Positions 43,404-50,929 of a stretch of 64,000 nt of DNA are shown piece after piece; position 1 is the stretch's first letter; the number at the start of each line of letters is the position of its first letter. A program made the translations under genes and the position numbers. The notes under the pieces are model-generated. The model made no database searches. It worked only from the letters and a program-made list of their open reading frames with translations, and was not told the DNA's origin. This DNA comes from Prevotella brunnea. GTDB taxonomy: Bacteria > Bacteroidota > Bacteroidia > Bacteroidales > Bacteroidaceae. The stretch covers positions 1 through 64,000 of the forward strand of contig NZ_SDIK01000010.1 of NCBI RefSeq assembly GCF_008016795.1, written 5' to 3'.

Positions 43404-43802
43404 TTATTGGTTTGACTTCTTTCTGATTATCATTCTCAATTTTGTATTCAGGGCGTTCAGTTCCTCCGTGTCCAGTTCCCTGAACTGCTTGCCGGCTATC
43501 CGCTTATCCTGGCAGAAGGCATTCACACGATTCCAGTCAGTAGTATCAATGCCATATAACTGCATCTGATGCAGTGCTCCGCTCCGTGCCTTACGCAAGC
43601 CTTCCCGCAGACTGCGCCGACGCTCGTCATAGCCTGCAACATCTTCCAGCTGACGGCACATTGCGTCATATTCCGTGGAAGCCATCAGATGCAGGTGTTT
43701 TGTACGCCCATTTGTGAATTGCTCCACCAGCGTCGCCTTGTCCGCACCCGGAAGCTGCTTCAGCAGACAGTAGAAACGAGCGTAATTCCTCTCCGCTACC
43801 AT
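43404..43802 (-). CDS. GemA-like regulatory protein (Mu gp16 type)
   Basis: 132 residues. It is helical and basic (NYARFYCLLKQLPGADKATL, then TEYDAMCRQLEDVAGYDERR and WNRVNAFCQDKRIAGKQFRE ending LRMIIRKK). The two-half layout is like GemA/DUF1018 of Mu-like phages, which modulates host DNA topology and gene expression. The match is by general pattern and by position next to DUF3164, so alternatives remain. The start overlaps the stop of the preceding gene by 7 nt. Confidence 0.5.
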   Translation of the reverse strand: MVAERNYARFYCLLKQLPGADKATLVEQFTNGRTKHLHLMASTEYDAMCRQLEDVAGYDERRRSLREGLRKARSGALHQMQLYGIDTTDWNRVNAFCQDKRIAGKQFRELDTEELNALNTKLRMIIRKKSNQ

Positions 43803-44065
43803 AACTTTTCCTCCTTCCAGTCTTTATAGTTCTTCCTTGCGTTGGCAACAACCTCAGGCAAAGTTCCCTTGATGTCGCCAACACCGAATAAAGGCACACC
43901 GTTCACGCTGGCGAACAGTTCACCATTGAACTCCATAACCTGCACAACTTCCCGTGCTTCTGCGTCAAGGGCAGCCTGGCGGGCAGCCTCAATGCGTTCC
44001 GCATGCTGCTCGTGCCACACTTGAATACGTCTCTTGATTTCTTCTAAAAAATTACTCATAATCAT
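43796..44065 (-). CDS. Small early phage protein
   Basis: 89 residues (or 87 from the second Met). It has an N-terminal amphipathic helix (FLEEIKRRIQVWHEQHAERI), then a beta-like section VVQVMEFNGELFASVNGVPL and a short helical end. No recognised family. It lies in the early operon between the HTH protein and the GemA-like gene and overlaps the latter, so it is translated as part of the same run. Function unknown. Confidence 0.6.
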   Translation of the reverse strand: MIMSNFLEEIKRRIQVWHEQHAERIEAARQAALDAEAREVVQVMEFNGELFASVNGVPLFGVGDIKGTLPEVVANARKNYKDWKEEKLW

Positions 44066-44070
44066 TGCTG

Positions 44071-44664
44071 TTAAATTGATGTAAAACTCATACCCATTGA
44101 TATTGCCCTGCGCTCCATCACTTCCGAACGATGGGTAGCCGCTGTTATGAATGCCTCATTGGAAGCACGGGCTATCTCATAGCCTTTCTTGCGCAAACCA
44201 TTACGGAGGCATATTTTCTCTTTCGGTGCCTGCACTACACGGAGCTTTGTCTTTTGCTCCAGACCGAATAATACCCTGCGTTTCTCTGCCTTGATGGTAT
44301 TCTTTCGCTGTTCACCGATGCGACGGTGCATGGCGTCAAAGGCTTCTGCCGACATTTTGTCCTTCTGCCGCTCGCCTTTCTTAAAACGGTAAGCCTTGCC
44401 GTAAATCAACAGGTTCTTCGTTCCAGCATTGCCACCATTGGCTTTGTTCCTTTTGGCAGCGTGTTCGGAAGCATTTCGCTGCATGGCTTTTGTAAAGTCT
44501 GGATGTTTCACCAATCCCATATCCCGTGCAATCCTCACTACTGTTCTGTGCGAGATACCAAGGTGTTCTGCCACTTCCGCGTTTTTGGTCTTACAGAAGT
44601 TATTGCGCATCCATTGCTGTTCTGCCTCAGATAGGATTATCTTGCTGTATTTATTTCTTTCCAT
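44071..44664 (-). CDS. Helix-turn-helix DNA-binding protein of the early operon
   Basis: 197 residues from the ATG at 44664; a longer open frame reaches 44736 but has only Arg-rich shadow sequence. The N-terminal HTH reads MRNNFCKTKNAEVAEHLGIS followed by HRTVVRIARDMG. The rest is very basic (many Lys/Arg), including KAMQRNASEHAAKRNKANGG, which could bind DNA non-specifically. No known family name. A role in replication or early regulation is inferred from position. Confidence 0.65.
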   Translation of the reverse strand: MERNKYSKIILSEAEQQWMRNNFCKTKNAEVAEHLGISHRTVVRIARDMGLVKHPDFTKAMQRNASEHAAKRNKANGGNAGTKNLLIYGKAYRFKKGERQKDKMSAEAFDAMHRRIGEQRKNTIKAEKRRVLFGLEQKTKLRVVQAPKEKICLRNGLRKKGYEIARASNEAFITAATHRSEVMERRAISMGMSFTSI

Positions 44665-44666
44665 TG

Positions 44667-44897
44667 CTATTCTTCTGCTTTCCACTCGACGGTTATCACG
44701 GCGTCGAGCCTGCCGCTGCCCTTGCATATCGGGCACTCCTTCTTATAGCGTTCCTGCCACTCGTCCTCCTGCCAGTGGTAGCCGTTCCCTTGACAGTAAG
44801 GACAACTGTGTCCACGGCTCTCGATGCGGTCTGTCATACGCCCACCCGGACTCATACGCCCCGGAGTGATTTCAATCATCCGTCTTTCCTTGCTCAT
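44667..44897 (-). CDS. Small zinc-ribbon / DnaJ-like cysteine protein
   Basis: 76 residues with two CxxCxGxG-type motifs, SCPYCQGNGYHWQ and ECPICKGSGRLDA, like half of the DnaJ zinc domain. It therefore probably binds one zinc ion. Start at 44897, overlapping the DUF4406 gene by 26 nt. Function in the phage is unknown; a protein- or DNA-binding adaptor is possible. Confidence 0.65.
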   Translation of the reverse strand: MSKERRMIEITPGRMSPGGRMTDRIESRGHSCPYCQGNGYHWQEDEWQERYKKECPICKGSGRLDAVITVEWKAEE

Positions 44898-45342
44898 AGC
44901 GATCTTGTTTTGATAGTCTTATTCTTTCGGGCAGTACCACGGTATAGTTGCAATATCGGCAGCACCGTCCTTCCGTTCTCACAGGATAGGGATTATTACC
45001 TATCCCCTCTATCTCTTTGCCGCAGATGCAGCAGGTTTTCCTTTCCTCTTCCTCAAAGACTGGCTGTATGCCGCAGCTCGTCGCCACGTCCAGTTCCAAT
45101 TTCGCACCCTTACTCACCCACCAGTCCTTCAGCATGTAGATGTAATCGCATTGCAGCAGCAGTCCGATGTCCACTTTCATGTGCTTGCGCCAGTCGCCCG
45201 GTTGAGGCAGACCGTTGTTGAACGGGTTGATGGGGTGATAGCCCTTTGCTTTCAGGCGCTCCTCGGCTGCCTTGAAGGCTGCCTTGCGCTCGTCCATGTC
45301 ATAGTGCGCTATCGCACCACTGATGTAAATTTTCTTATTCAT
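44872..45342 (-). CDS. DUF4406 protein with C-terminal zinc-finger
   Basis: 156 residues from the ATG at 45342, which overlaps the preceding stop (ATGAATAA, as in other coupled genes here). The first 100 residues match DUF4406, a relative of nucleoside 2-deoxyribosyltransferases: KKIYISGAIAHYDMDERKAA, then GYHPINPFNNGLPQ and LLLQCDYIYMLKDWW. The C-terminus adds CCICGKEI and CRYCNY, a zinc-finger. It might act on nucleotides, but the catalytic residues are not certain here. Confidence 0.7.
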   Translation of the reverse strand: MNKKIYISGAIAHYDMDERKAAFKAAEERLKAKGYHPINPFNNGLPQPGDWRKHMKVDIGLLLQCDYIYMLKDWWVSKGAKLELDVATSCGIQPVFEEEERKTCCICGKEIEGIGNNPYPVRTEGRCCRYCNYTVVLPERIRLSKQDRYEQGKTDD

Positions 45343-45583
45343 TTTTATAGTCCTCCATTTCTTCAATTTCATATTCCCAATTACAGGCATCTCCTTCATT
45401 GATGTTGTCCCCAAGCCACTCAAACGCTGTGTCCACTTGCTCGTCCTGTCCTACAAGGTTACAATGTACGCATCCTCTATCTGCCAAGGCATTTAGAGCG
45501 TTAAAGACCTTCTCGCTGACTTCAACATCACATAAACCTACTGTATAGGTTACAGTTACTGTTAAATCCTTTATCTTTTTCAT
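45335..45583 (-). CDS. Small acidic early phage protein
   Basis: 82 residues, acidic, with a beta-rich start (KKIKDLTVTVTYTVGLCDVE) and helices after it. No recognised family. Translationally coupled to the DUF4406 gene by an 8-nt overlap. Function unknown. Confidence 0.6.
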   Translation of the reverse strand: MKKIKDLTVTVTYTVGLCDVEVSEKVFNALNALADRGCVHCNLVGQDEQVDTAFEWLGDNINEGDACNWEYEIEEMEDYKNE

Positions 45584-45593
45584 AATATGTTTT

Positions 45594-45761
45594 TTATATT
45601 TCTAATTGTACATTAAAATGATACTCTTTGCACAATCGCCGTATCTGTATGATTGTGAAAGGCATGCCGTCGTGCGCAAAGTATATCGTGCGTTCTCGCG
45701 TCTGTACCCTCACACCTTTCTTTCTAAGCCTGTACAGCAGGTTGTCCCTTATATTTGCCAT
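45594..45761 (-). CDS. Very small basic early protein (55 residues)
   Basis: An ATG at 45761 preceded by a strong Shine-Dalgarno-like AGGAGG opens a 55-codon frame starting MANIRDNLLYRLRKKGVRVQ and ending CKEYHFNVQLEI. It is basic and fits exactly in the gap between two early genes (12 nt after one stop, 11 nt before the next start). No family recognised. The tight spacing and ribosome site support a real gene. Confidence 0.65.
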   Translation of the reverse strand: MANIRDNLLYRLRKKGVRVQTRERTIYFAHDGMPFTIIQIRRLCKEYHFNVQLEI

Positions 45762-45773
45762 AATTGCCTCCTT

Positions 45774-46394
45774 TTACATATTGCCATCGCCCCAATACGC
45801 TTTTGCCCGTTCCTCCCAAATGGTATAATACCCCTTATTGCCGAAGTACCGTCCTTTGCTGATGGCACGGTAACCTTCCACCCATATCTTCAGAGTCGCA
45901 TCATACATCACGCTCACTGCCGTGCGGCCGGCCGGCTTGTTACCGTCAGCCTGGCTGATGAAGATGAGCAGTTTGTCCCTATGTCGACCTTTGAAGTCCT
46001 GGTAGTCCTTGAAACTCATCTGTGTGTATTGGAAACTGTCTATCACAACAATATCGGGGCTCTTGCGCCTGCTCAGCCGTGCGTCCAGTTCCTCCATGCC
46101 CTCACAGAGCAGTACGAACCGTCTCGCCACATCCTGCATGCCGGCTTTCACGAGGGCGTTCTTCATCGTCAGCGAGAAGCCTTCCTCCAGGCTGTCATAG
46201 GCGACCTTGCCGAACTTGGCCAGTTCCTTGCATAACTTCATCGTAAAACTCGTCTTTCCACTGCCGCTGCGCCCCCAGATAAACCATACTCCGTTCTTCT
46301 CTGGCTCACCGAAGGCTTCTGCCCATACTCCATCAAAGGGGTAGGTCTCTTTCTTCATTCTTAACATATCGGTTACACTCATCGCCCTGTTCAT
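45774..46394 (-). CDS. RecA-like P-loop ATPase of the early operon
   Basis: 206 residues. Walker A appears as FIWGRSGSGKTSFTMKL and Walker B as SPDIVVIDSFQYTQM; the C-terminal YYTIWEERAKAYWG is helical. The layout resembles single-domain RecA/RadA-like ATPases found in phage replication modules. Its ATG overlaps the MuB-like stop by one base. Mu itself has no close counterpart at this position. A helper role in transposition, replication or recombination is inferred. Confidence 0.75.
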   Translation of the reverse strand: MNRAMSVTDMLRMKKETYPFDGVWAEAFGEPEKNGVWFIWGRSGSGKTSFTMKLCKELAKFGKVAYDSLEEGFSLTMKNALVKAGMQDVARRFVLLCEGMEELDARLSRRKSPDIVVIDSFQYTQMSFKDYQDFKGRHRDKLLIFISQADGNKPAGRTAVSVMYDATLKIWVEGYRAISKGRYFGNKGYYTIWEERAKAYWGDGNM

Positions 46395-47305
46395 TATTTC
46401 ACTGTTTTATCACCGTTCAAATGCTGCCTGACTGCTGCTTGGATAACCATCAGCTTCACCCTGTGTATGCTTTTTTTTACCCTGCGAAGGTCGAACTCGT
46501 ATGCTTCCGAGTCTCTCACCACCTCCGAAATCCTGCCCTTATCCGTTACGCCGTTGGCCACGCAGACGGCGTGCACATCGTGTGCATCTGTCCGCTCCAG
46601 TTCAAAGAACTTGCGCCCGATACGGCTGTGTATCTCGTTGTAGCCGCACTTGTTATAACGAAGCCCCATAGTCATGCGGCGCTTGATGTAGCTCGTTGAG
46701 AGGAACACCATACCGCATTTGTCCTCCAGCCGGTTGTACAGGTCAATGAAGTAGTGGAACACCCGTTCCGGCAGTTTGTCCGCCTCGTCGAAGAGCAGCA
46801 GCGGAGCCTCCATCTGTATGAGGTCATCGATGATGCGGTCCAGCAATTCACGCACGCTGTAGCCCTCGGTCCTCTGCCCGATACGCCGGGCAATCTCACG
46901 AATGAAGTCGCTCTTCTTCATGTCCTCCGAGCAGAGAATATAAAAGACTTCACTGTGCTCCGTGGCGTAGAGTTTCGCCGTGGTGGTCTTCCCACATCCG
47001 GCTTCGCCTACCACCCATGTTACATTCTTCACCGTCTGTGCATCCTGCATTGCGAACACCATCTCCTGAAAGGCTTTGGTTTCCACCACCTGCCAGTCTG
47101 CACCTGTACCGGTACCCAGTTGCGTGCCGAGGTTGCGCCACATGTCGTCGCTGATGTTCTCCCACTTGCCCTGCAGCACGCTGCTCACCGTGGCACTGCT
47201 CGTACCCGTCAGGCTCTGCGCTGCCTTGTTCTGGCTTGGGAACTTGGCCACATACTGCCGCAGCCCTTCCTGTATCCGTTCTTTCTCATTCCTTGTCAGT
47301 TTCAT
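46394..47305 (-). CDS. AAA ATPase, MuB-like transposition target factor
   Basis: 303 residues. An N-terminal HTH (FPSQNKAAQSLTGTSSATVS) precedes an AAA domain with Walker A VVGEAGCGKTTTAKLY and Walker B PLLLFDEADKLPERV. A sensor/arginine-type region follows (STSYIKRRMTMGLRYNKCGY). In Mu, MuB binds DNA and activates the transposase on target sites away from Mu DNA. It lies directly downstream of the transposase, as in Mu. Confidence 0.9.
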   Translation of the reverse strand: MKLTRNEKERIQEGLRQYVAKFPSQNKAAQSLTGTSSATVSSVLQGKWENISDDMWRNLGTQLGTGTGADWQVVETKAFQEMVFAMQDAQTVKNVTWVVGEAGCGKTTTAKLYATEHSEVFYILCSEDMKKSDFIREIARRIGQRTEGYSVRELLDRIIDDLIQMEAPLLLFDEADKLPERVFHYFIDLYNRLEDKCGMVFLSTSYIKRRMTMGLRYNKCGYNEIHSRIGRKFFELERTDAHDVHAVCVANGVTDKGRISEVVRDSEAYEFDLRRVKKSIHRVKLMVIQAAVRQHLNGDKTVK

Positions 47306-47332
47306 AATATTGTCATTTAATCTGTTTAACTT

Positions 47333-49387
47333 TTACAATTTTCCAGCCGTCTGTTTGAAATCCACCACGACAGCCTCTGTATCTGCCCAGTCTTCAAGGC
47401 TCACTTTCTTAGTTTTCCTGCCCAGTTTGTACTCCTCCGGCTGCTGGCTGTAGATGCCCGTGCGCCGCTCTATCTGCCTGCGCTCGGCGGCCGTCATACC
47501 CTTTGGTTTCGGGCTGCGCAGGCCGTGCTGCTCCGGCAGTACACCGTGAGCCTGCTCGATCTTCCGTCCTGCCACAGTGCGCTCTATACGGTCTGCGGTA
47601 TTGGCAGTCTGCTCCTGGCGAATGAAGGCGGCCTCGCCATCCGTCTGCTCCTGTATGGCACGGTGTACCACCAAATAAGGCTCCGCCACACGTTCAAATC
47701 GAAGACTGCCGTCAGCGTCTTTCTTGTAGAGCCGTATACTGCCGAAGTCGTAAGGGTCGTATTTCACCACGAAACGCTCGTATGTGTGCTGCCTGCGCCA
47801 CTCATGGTCGGGAACACCAGGTTCACCCATCACCTCGTACTGCCGCTTCTTGCCCTTGATGGTTACAGTAATGCCCTGGTCTGTGAAGGTACTCATGCGT
47901 TTCACCGTTACCCAGAACATGTCCACCATATCGTGTGCCGTAACTTCCTGTGTTTCCTCGTTTACGTTGCCCTCATAGGCTTCTATCCGGCTCGTGCCGT
48001 AGGCAGGGTGCCGCATCTCGTTCCATTCCTTCGTGGCAAGGGTATATGCGTCCTTCAGTTCGGCAAGCGTGTAGAGGCTGTCCTTGTTTTCTTCGACGAA
48101 TTCAAGGTTCGGGCGGCTGCTCATCTTCTTGGCGGTGATGTTCTGCCCGGTGAAGCGCCAGTCCTTGTGCAGCACCTGCTGCTGGAACCTGCCGAATACG
48201 GACTCAATCGTCTTCGACTCGCCGTTGTAAGGCTGTGTGGTCCTGTGTATATGGCAGAGCTTTTTGAATAGTCCGTCTGCGTTCAGTTTCTTGTGCCCGC
48301 CCTGGTTGTCGTGCACTATCTCGTAAGGCTTGTGCCCGGCCGTCTGTATCGCCATGCGGTAGGCATGGTATTGCGCCTCGTAGTCCTCCAATTCGCTGAT
48401 ATGCCAGCCCAGCATCACCTCACTCATGGCATCTATCACCACATACACTTGCGTAGTCCTTACCTTGCCGTCCTCGTCCCGGTAATACAGGTTCAGTTTC
48501 GTGCCGTCGCCGTACCACAGAGCGTCGCGCTTAGTCGGCAATGCCGTGCGGTGCTTGCGTCCGAACTTCTGCCTTGCAGCCTGCTCGCCATATACGGCGT
48601 CATACCACAGCGGCATGATTGCCGCGCTGTTCAGCCACCGTTTCATGCCGCTAAGACTTTTCAGCGGTTTCCAACCGTTGGCTTCCGCACGCCTGTTCGC
48701 TTCTTCAAAAATTTGCGTGTCGGTATAGACGGGCACCCGGCAACGCTTCAGCGCTATCAGCAACCGTCCAAACTCGTCGGTAATCTTCTGCGTGTTTCTG
48801 TTGCCTATCTTACCGCTGATAAGGCTCGGATAACCGCCGACCTTGAAAGCTTTGATCTTCGCCTTCAGCCTCGCGGCGTTCTGGGGCAGCGTGTGCCCGT
48901 ACTCTTCACGCATAGCCTCCGAACTCTGATAGATAACCTCCCAGGCCCCTGCCATACTTCCGTTCAGGCTCTGGCGGATAGCCCTGCGCTGCGACATCAT
49001 CTTCAGCAATTCCTTCAGCACGCTGGCATTGATGGTGTACTCCTCAATCAGTTTCTCTGTCAGATGTTCCTCCTGACCGTTCTTCTCGTAGGTGAACACT
49101 TCATACCACTTCCGGGCCTCGCCGTCAAGCCGTATGCGGTCTTTCGTCATTGCTTCCTTCATCTTCTCTTCCGGATCGCCGTACTTTGCCATGAACCGTT
49201 CCTTGTATTTCTGAGGGAGGGAACTCCATGCGTAGAGTGCCTGACCGCCCTCGCCACCTCCACGGTGAACGCTGGCGATATTACCACGCCAAACATTGGA
49301 AAGTAAAGTGGAAGACTTTATTACTGCCTCCGAACCTTCCGTCAGTTCCGCGTAGGTTACGCACAATATTTTGTTGAAGTACTCCAT
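47333..49387 (-). CDS. Mu-type DDE transposase (MuA-like)
   Basis: 684 residues. An N-terminal wHTH of Mu type (SVHRGGGEGGQALYAW) and helical DNA-binding domains precede the DDE catalytic core: Asp in ALWYGDGTKLNLYYR, Asp in IVHDNQGGHKKLN and Glu in KTIESVFGRFQQQV. The C-terminal part should contact MuB. It joins phage ends to target DNA for integration and replicative transposition. Probable binding sites are the AAAACGAAATGT copies at the two ends. First long gene of the early operon, followed by the MuB-like gene with a 27-nt gap. Confidence 0.95.
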   Translation of the reverse strand: MEYFNKILCVTYAELTEGSEAVIKSSTLLSNVWRGNIASVHRGGGEGGQALYAWSSLPQKYKERFMAKYGDPEEKMKEAMTKDRIRLDGEARKWYEVFTYEKNGQEEHLTEKLIEEYTINASVLKELLKMMSQRRAIRQSLNGSMAGAWEVIYQSSEAMREEYGHTLPQNAARLKAKIKAFKVGGYPSLISGKIGNRNTQKITDEFGRLLIALKRCRVPVYTDTQIFEEANRRAEANGWKPLKSLSGMKRWLNSAAIMPLWYDAVYGEQAARQKFGRKHRTALPTKRDALWYGDGTKLNLYYRDEDGKVRTTQVYVVIDAMSEVMLGWHISELEDYEAQYHAYRMAIQTAGHKPYEIVHDNQGGHKKLNADGLFKKLCHIHRTTQPYNGESKTIESVFGRFQQQVLHKDWRFTGQNITAKKMSSRPNLEFVEENKDSLYTLAELKDAYTLATKEWNEMRHPAYGTSRIEAYEGNVNEETQEVTAHDMVDMFWVTVKRMSTFTDQGITVTIKGKKRQYEVMGEPGVPDHEWRRQHTYERFVVKYDPYDFGSIRLYKKDADGSLRFERVAEPYLVVHRAIQEQTDGEAAFIRQEQTANTADRIERTVAGRKIEQAHGVLPEQHGLRSPKPKGMTAAERRQIERRTGIYSQQPEEYKLGRKTKKVSLEDWADTEAVVVDFKQTAGKL

Positions 49388-49397
49388 CCCACTTGGT

Positions 49398-49775
49398 TTA
49401 CAGGCTCATTGCCATTTGTTCTACTTCGTTACTCAACGCCATAAACTCTGGAATGCCCAGTCCCGGCTCGCAGCGACGCTCTAAACCGTCCACAAGCACA
49501 TGGCTGCTGCCGTCCTTGCGATCATACACCAACTGCACCCGCTTACCGAAATGCAGCGTCATTGTCCGTTCCGTTTCCTCATGCGTCGTTTCCACCTCTT
49601 CAGGCTTCCAGTTGGCTACGCCACCCAACTGCTGCAGGGCCGTGAAGCGTATCTTTCTCGCCAGTTCACTGTCGCTTTTGAAGTTCAGTGCCTTCCAGAC
49701 CATCGGGTTTGTACACTTAAACACCTTCCTGAGGTGCGCCTTGGCTTTTTCGCTTACAAAAATCTTTTTTTCCAT
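49398..49775 (-). CDS. Early phage protein of unknown function
   Basis: 125 residues from the ATG at 49775 (MEKKIFVSEKAKAHLRKVFK); upstream codons to 49817 run into the tRNA-like element and are unlikely to be coding. A helical start and a beta-rich middle (TMTLHFGKRVQLVYDRKDGS) are visible. It shows no recognised domain. Position just before the transposase is where Mu carries its Ner protein, but no similarity to Ner is evident. Confidence 0.65.
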   Translation of the reverse strand: MEKKIFVSEKAKAHLRKVFKCTNPMVWKALNFKSDSELARKIRFTALQQLGGVANWKPEEVETTHEETERTMTLHFGKRVQLVYDRKDGSSHVLVDGLERRCEPGLGIPEFMALSNEVEQMAMSL

Positions 49776-49803
49776 ACTGTTGCTTTTTGAATTATTTTCT
49801 TCA

Positions 49804-49878
49804 TGGTGAGGGTACAAGGAGTCGAACCCTGCAGGAGCGATCTGGCAGTCCGTGCTACCCGCTTGTGGCTTATCCCTC
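49804..49878 (-). tRNA. Degenerate tRNA-like cloverleaf, Gly(GCC)-like, with encoded CCA
   Basis: 75 nt on the minus strand. The T-arm is perfect (CAGGG-TTCGACT-CCTTG, with one G-T pair) and the molecule ends with discriminator A plus CCA. Five of seven acceptor pairs form (GAGGG with CCCTC). Three of four D-stem pairs form. Only three of five anticodon-stem pairs form, around the loop CTGCCAG with GCC as anticodon. It overlaps the stop of the upstream small gene by nine bases and lies within the early operon. It may be a decayed tRNA gene or a tRNA mimic rather than a functional tRNA. Confidence 0.4.
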
Positions 49879-50076
49879 TTGCTGCTTGTTGATTCTTCGT
49901 TTTAAGGAGTCGAAGACCATACTGTTGAGTACCATGCAAGTGGAGTATGTTTCGTCCTGATAGCGTTTTTCCTTTTCTGGCTCGGCTCCTCTCATATCAC
50001 TTATAACCTCACACAGCGCATCAAGCAACGCATCCAATTTTTCAACACTCACTTTGTCTAAAAGATTATCATTCAT
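49870..50076 (-). CDS. First gene of the early operon, small helical protein
   Basis: 68 residues, almost fully helical (NDNLLDKVSVEKLDALLDAL, then EKRYQDETYSTCMVLNSMVF). No family recognised. It is the first gene after the leftward early promoter at 50154-50184. Its 3' end overlaps the tRNA-like element by nine nt. It could be an early regulator, like Mu's Ner, but has no visible helix-turn-helix. Confidence 0.6.
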   Translation of the reverse strand: MNDNLLDKVSVEKLDALLDALCEVISDMRGAEPEKEKRYQDETYSTCMVLNSMVFDSLKRRINKQQEG

Positions 50077-50094
50077 ATTCTTTAATTATTAAAA

Positions 50095-50126
50095 TTTGCA
50101 AATCACACCCGTTTTTCGTATCTTTG
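50095..50126 (+). promoter_or_regulatory. Repressor promoter (rightward)
   Basis: TTTG (50095-50098), 20 nt, TATCTTTG (50119-50126): a full Bacteroidetes promoter. It points at the repressor gene (ATG 50190) and faces the early promoter, so transcripts of the two would overlap. Confidence 0.7.
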
Positions 50127-50131
50127 GGCGC

Positions 50132-50148
50132 TGTTAATATCATTAACA
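50132..50148. promoter_or_regulatory. Operator palindrome between the two face-to-face promoters
   Basis: TGTTAATATCATTAACA: perfect 7-bp arms TGTTAAT and ATTAACA around a 3-nt centre. It lies at the predicted start sites of both promoters, so a dimeric repressor bound here could block both. Likely target of the adjacent HTH/S24 repressor. Confidence 0.6.
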
Positions 50149-50153
50149 CGTTG

Positions 50154-50184
50154 CAAAGATAAGGTTAAAATCTCAACCAACAAA
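50154..50184 (-). promoter_or_regulatory. Early (lytic) promoter, leftward
   Basis: On the minus strand TTTG (50184-50181), 19 nt, TATCTTTG (50161-50154): full consensus. It drives the transposase operon. Same -7 box sequence as the opposing repressor promoter. Confidence 0.7.
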
Positions 50185-50189
50185 ATAAA

Positions 50190-50906
50190 ATGGATAAAAT
50201 TTCCACTATAAAAGAAAGAATTTTGTCCTTTCTTGAATATAACGGTATCAAGAAGGTAGACTTTTATCAAGCCACTGGCGTGGCAGATAGTAATTTTAAG
50301 GGCAAAAACTTATATAGTCAACCTGGAGGTGATGTACTGGTTAAAATTTTAACTTCATATCCTAACATATCAGCCGAATGGTTGCTTACTGGCGAAGGTG
50401 ATATGCTAAAATCTAAGCATTCGGAGGAGCCACAGATTGAGATAAAGCCAATACATCAGCCCAGAAGTACAGAAAAGAAAGAGGAAACACAGGCTGTCTA
50501 CCTGTATGACTTCGAGGCGTCAGCAGGGCTACGGGCTCTTTTCGATAATAACCGGCAGAATATAATAGACATAATAAAAATACCCAACCTGCCTAAATGT
50601 GATGGCGCAATCCATATCGTCGGAGATTCCATGTATCCGCTTCTCAAATCTGGCGACATCATTTTATATAAGCAGATGCCACTCGACATCAATAACCTGC
50701 TGTATGGCGAAATGTACCTCCTTTCGTATGATATTGACGGCGACGACTACATTGTGGTAAAGTATATCCGCAAGTCCGAAAAAGGTGAACCATTTATCAC
50801 ACTCGGATCAGAGAACCCCGCACATGCACCGCGCGATATAGACTTTCGGCGAATTACAGCCCTTGCACTCGTCAAAGCCTCTGTGCGCATCAATTGCATG
50901 ATATAG
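50190..50906 (+). CDS. Phage repressor, HTH plus S24 (LexA-like) domain
   Basis: 238 residues. The N-terminal HTH region spans about residues 10-65 (EYNGIKKVDFYQATGVADSN). The C-terminal S24 peptidase-type domain has the nucleophile in HIVGDSMYPLLKSGDIIL and the Lys in DDYIVVKYIRKS. Such repressors cleave themselves when activated by RecA after DNA damage, so the prophage may be SOS-inducible, unlike Mu's Rep. It is transcribed away from the early operon from the promoter at 50095-50126; the operator at 50132-50148 lies in its leader. Confidence 0.9.
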   Translation: MDKISTIKERILSFLEYNGIKKVDFYQATGVADSNFKGKNLYSQPGGDVLVKILTSYPNISAEWLLTGEGDMLKSKHSEEPQIEIKPIHQPRSTEKKEETQAVYLYDFEASAGLRALFDNNRQNIIDIIKIPNLPKCDGAIHIVGDSMYPLLKSGDIILYKQMPLDINNLLYGEMYLLSYDIDGDDYIVVKYIRKSEKGEPFITLGSENPAHAPRDIDFRRITALALVKASVRINCMI

Positions 50907-50929
50907 CAAATCCTTTTAATTATACAAGT

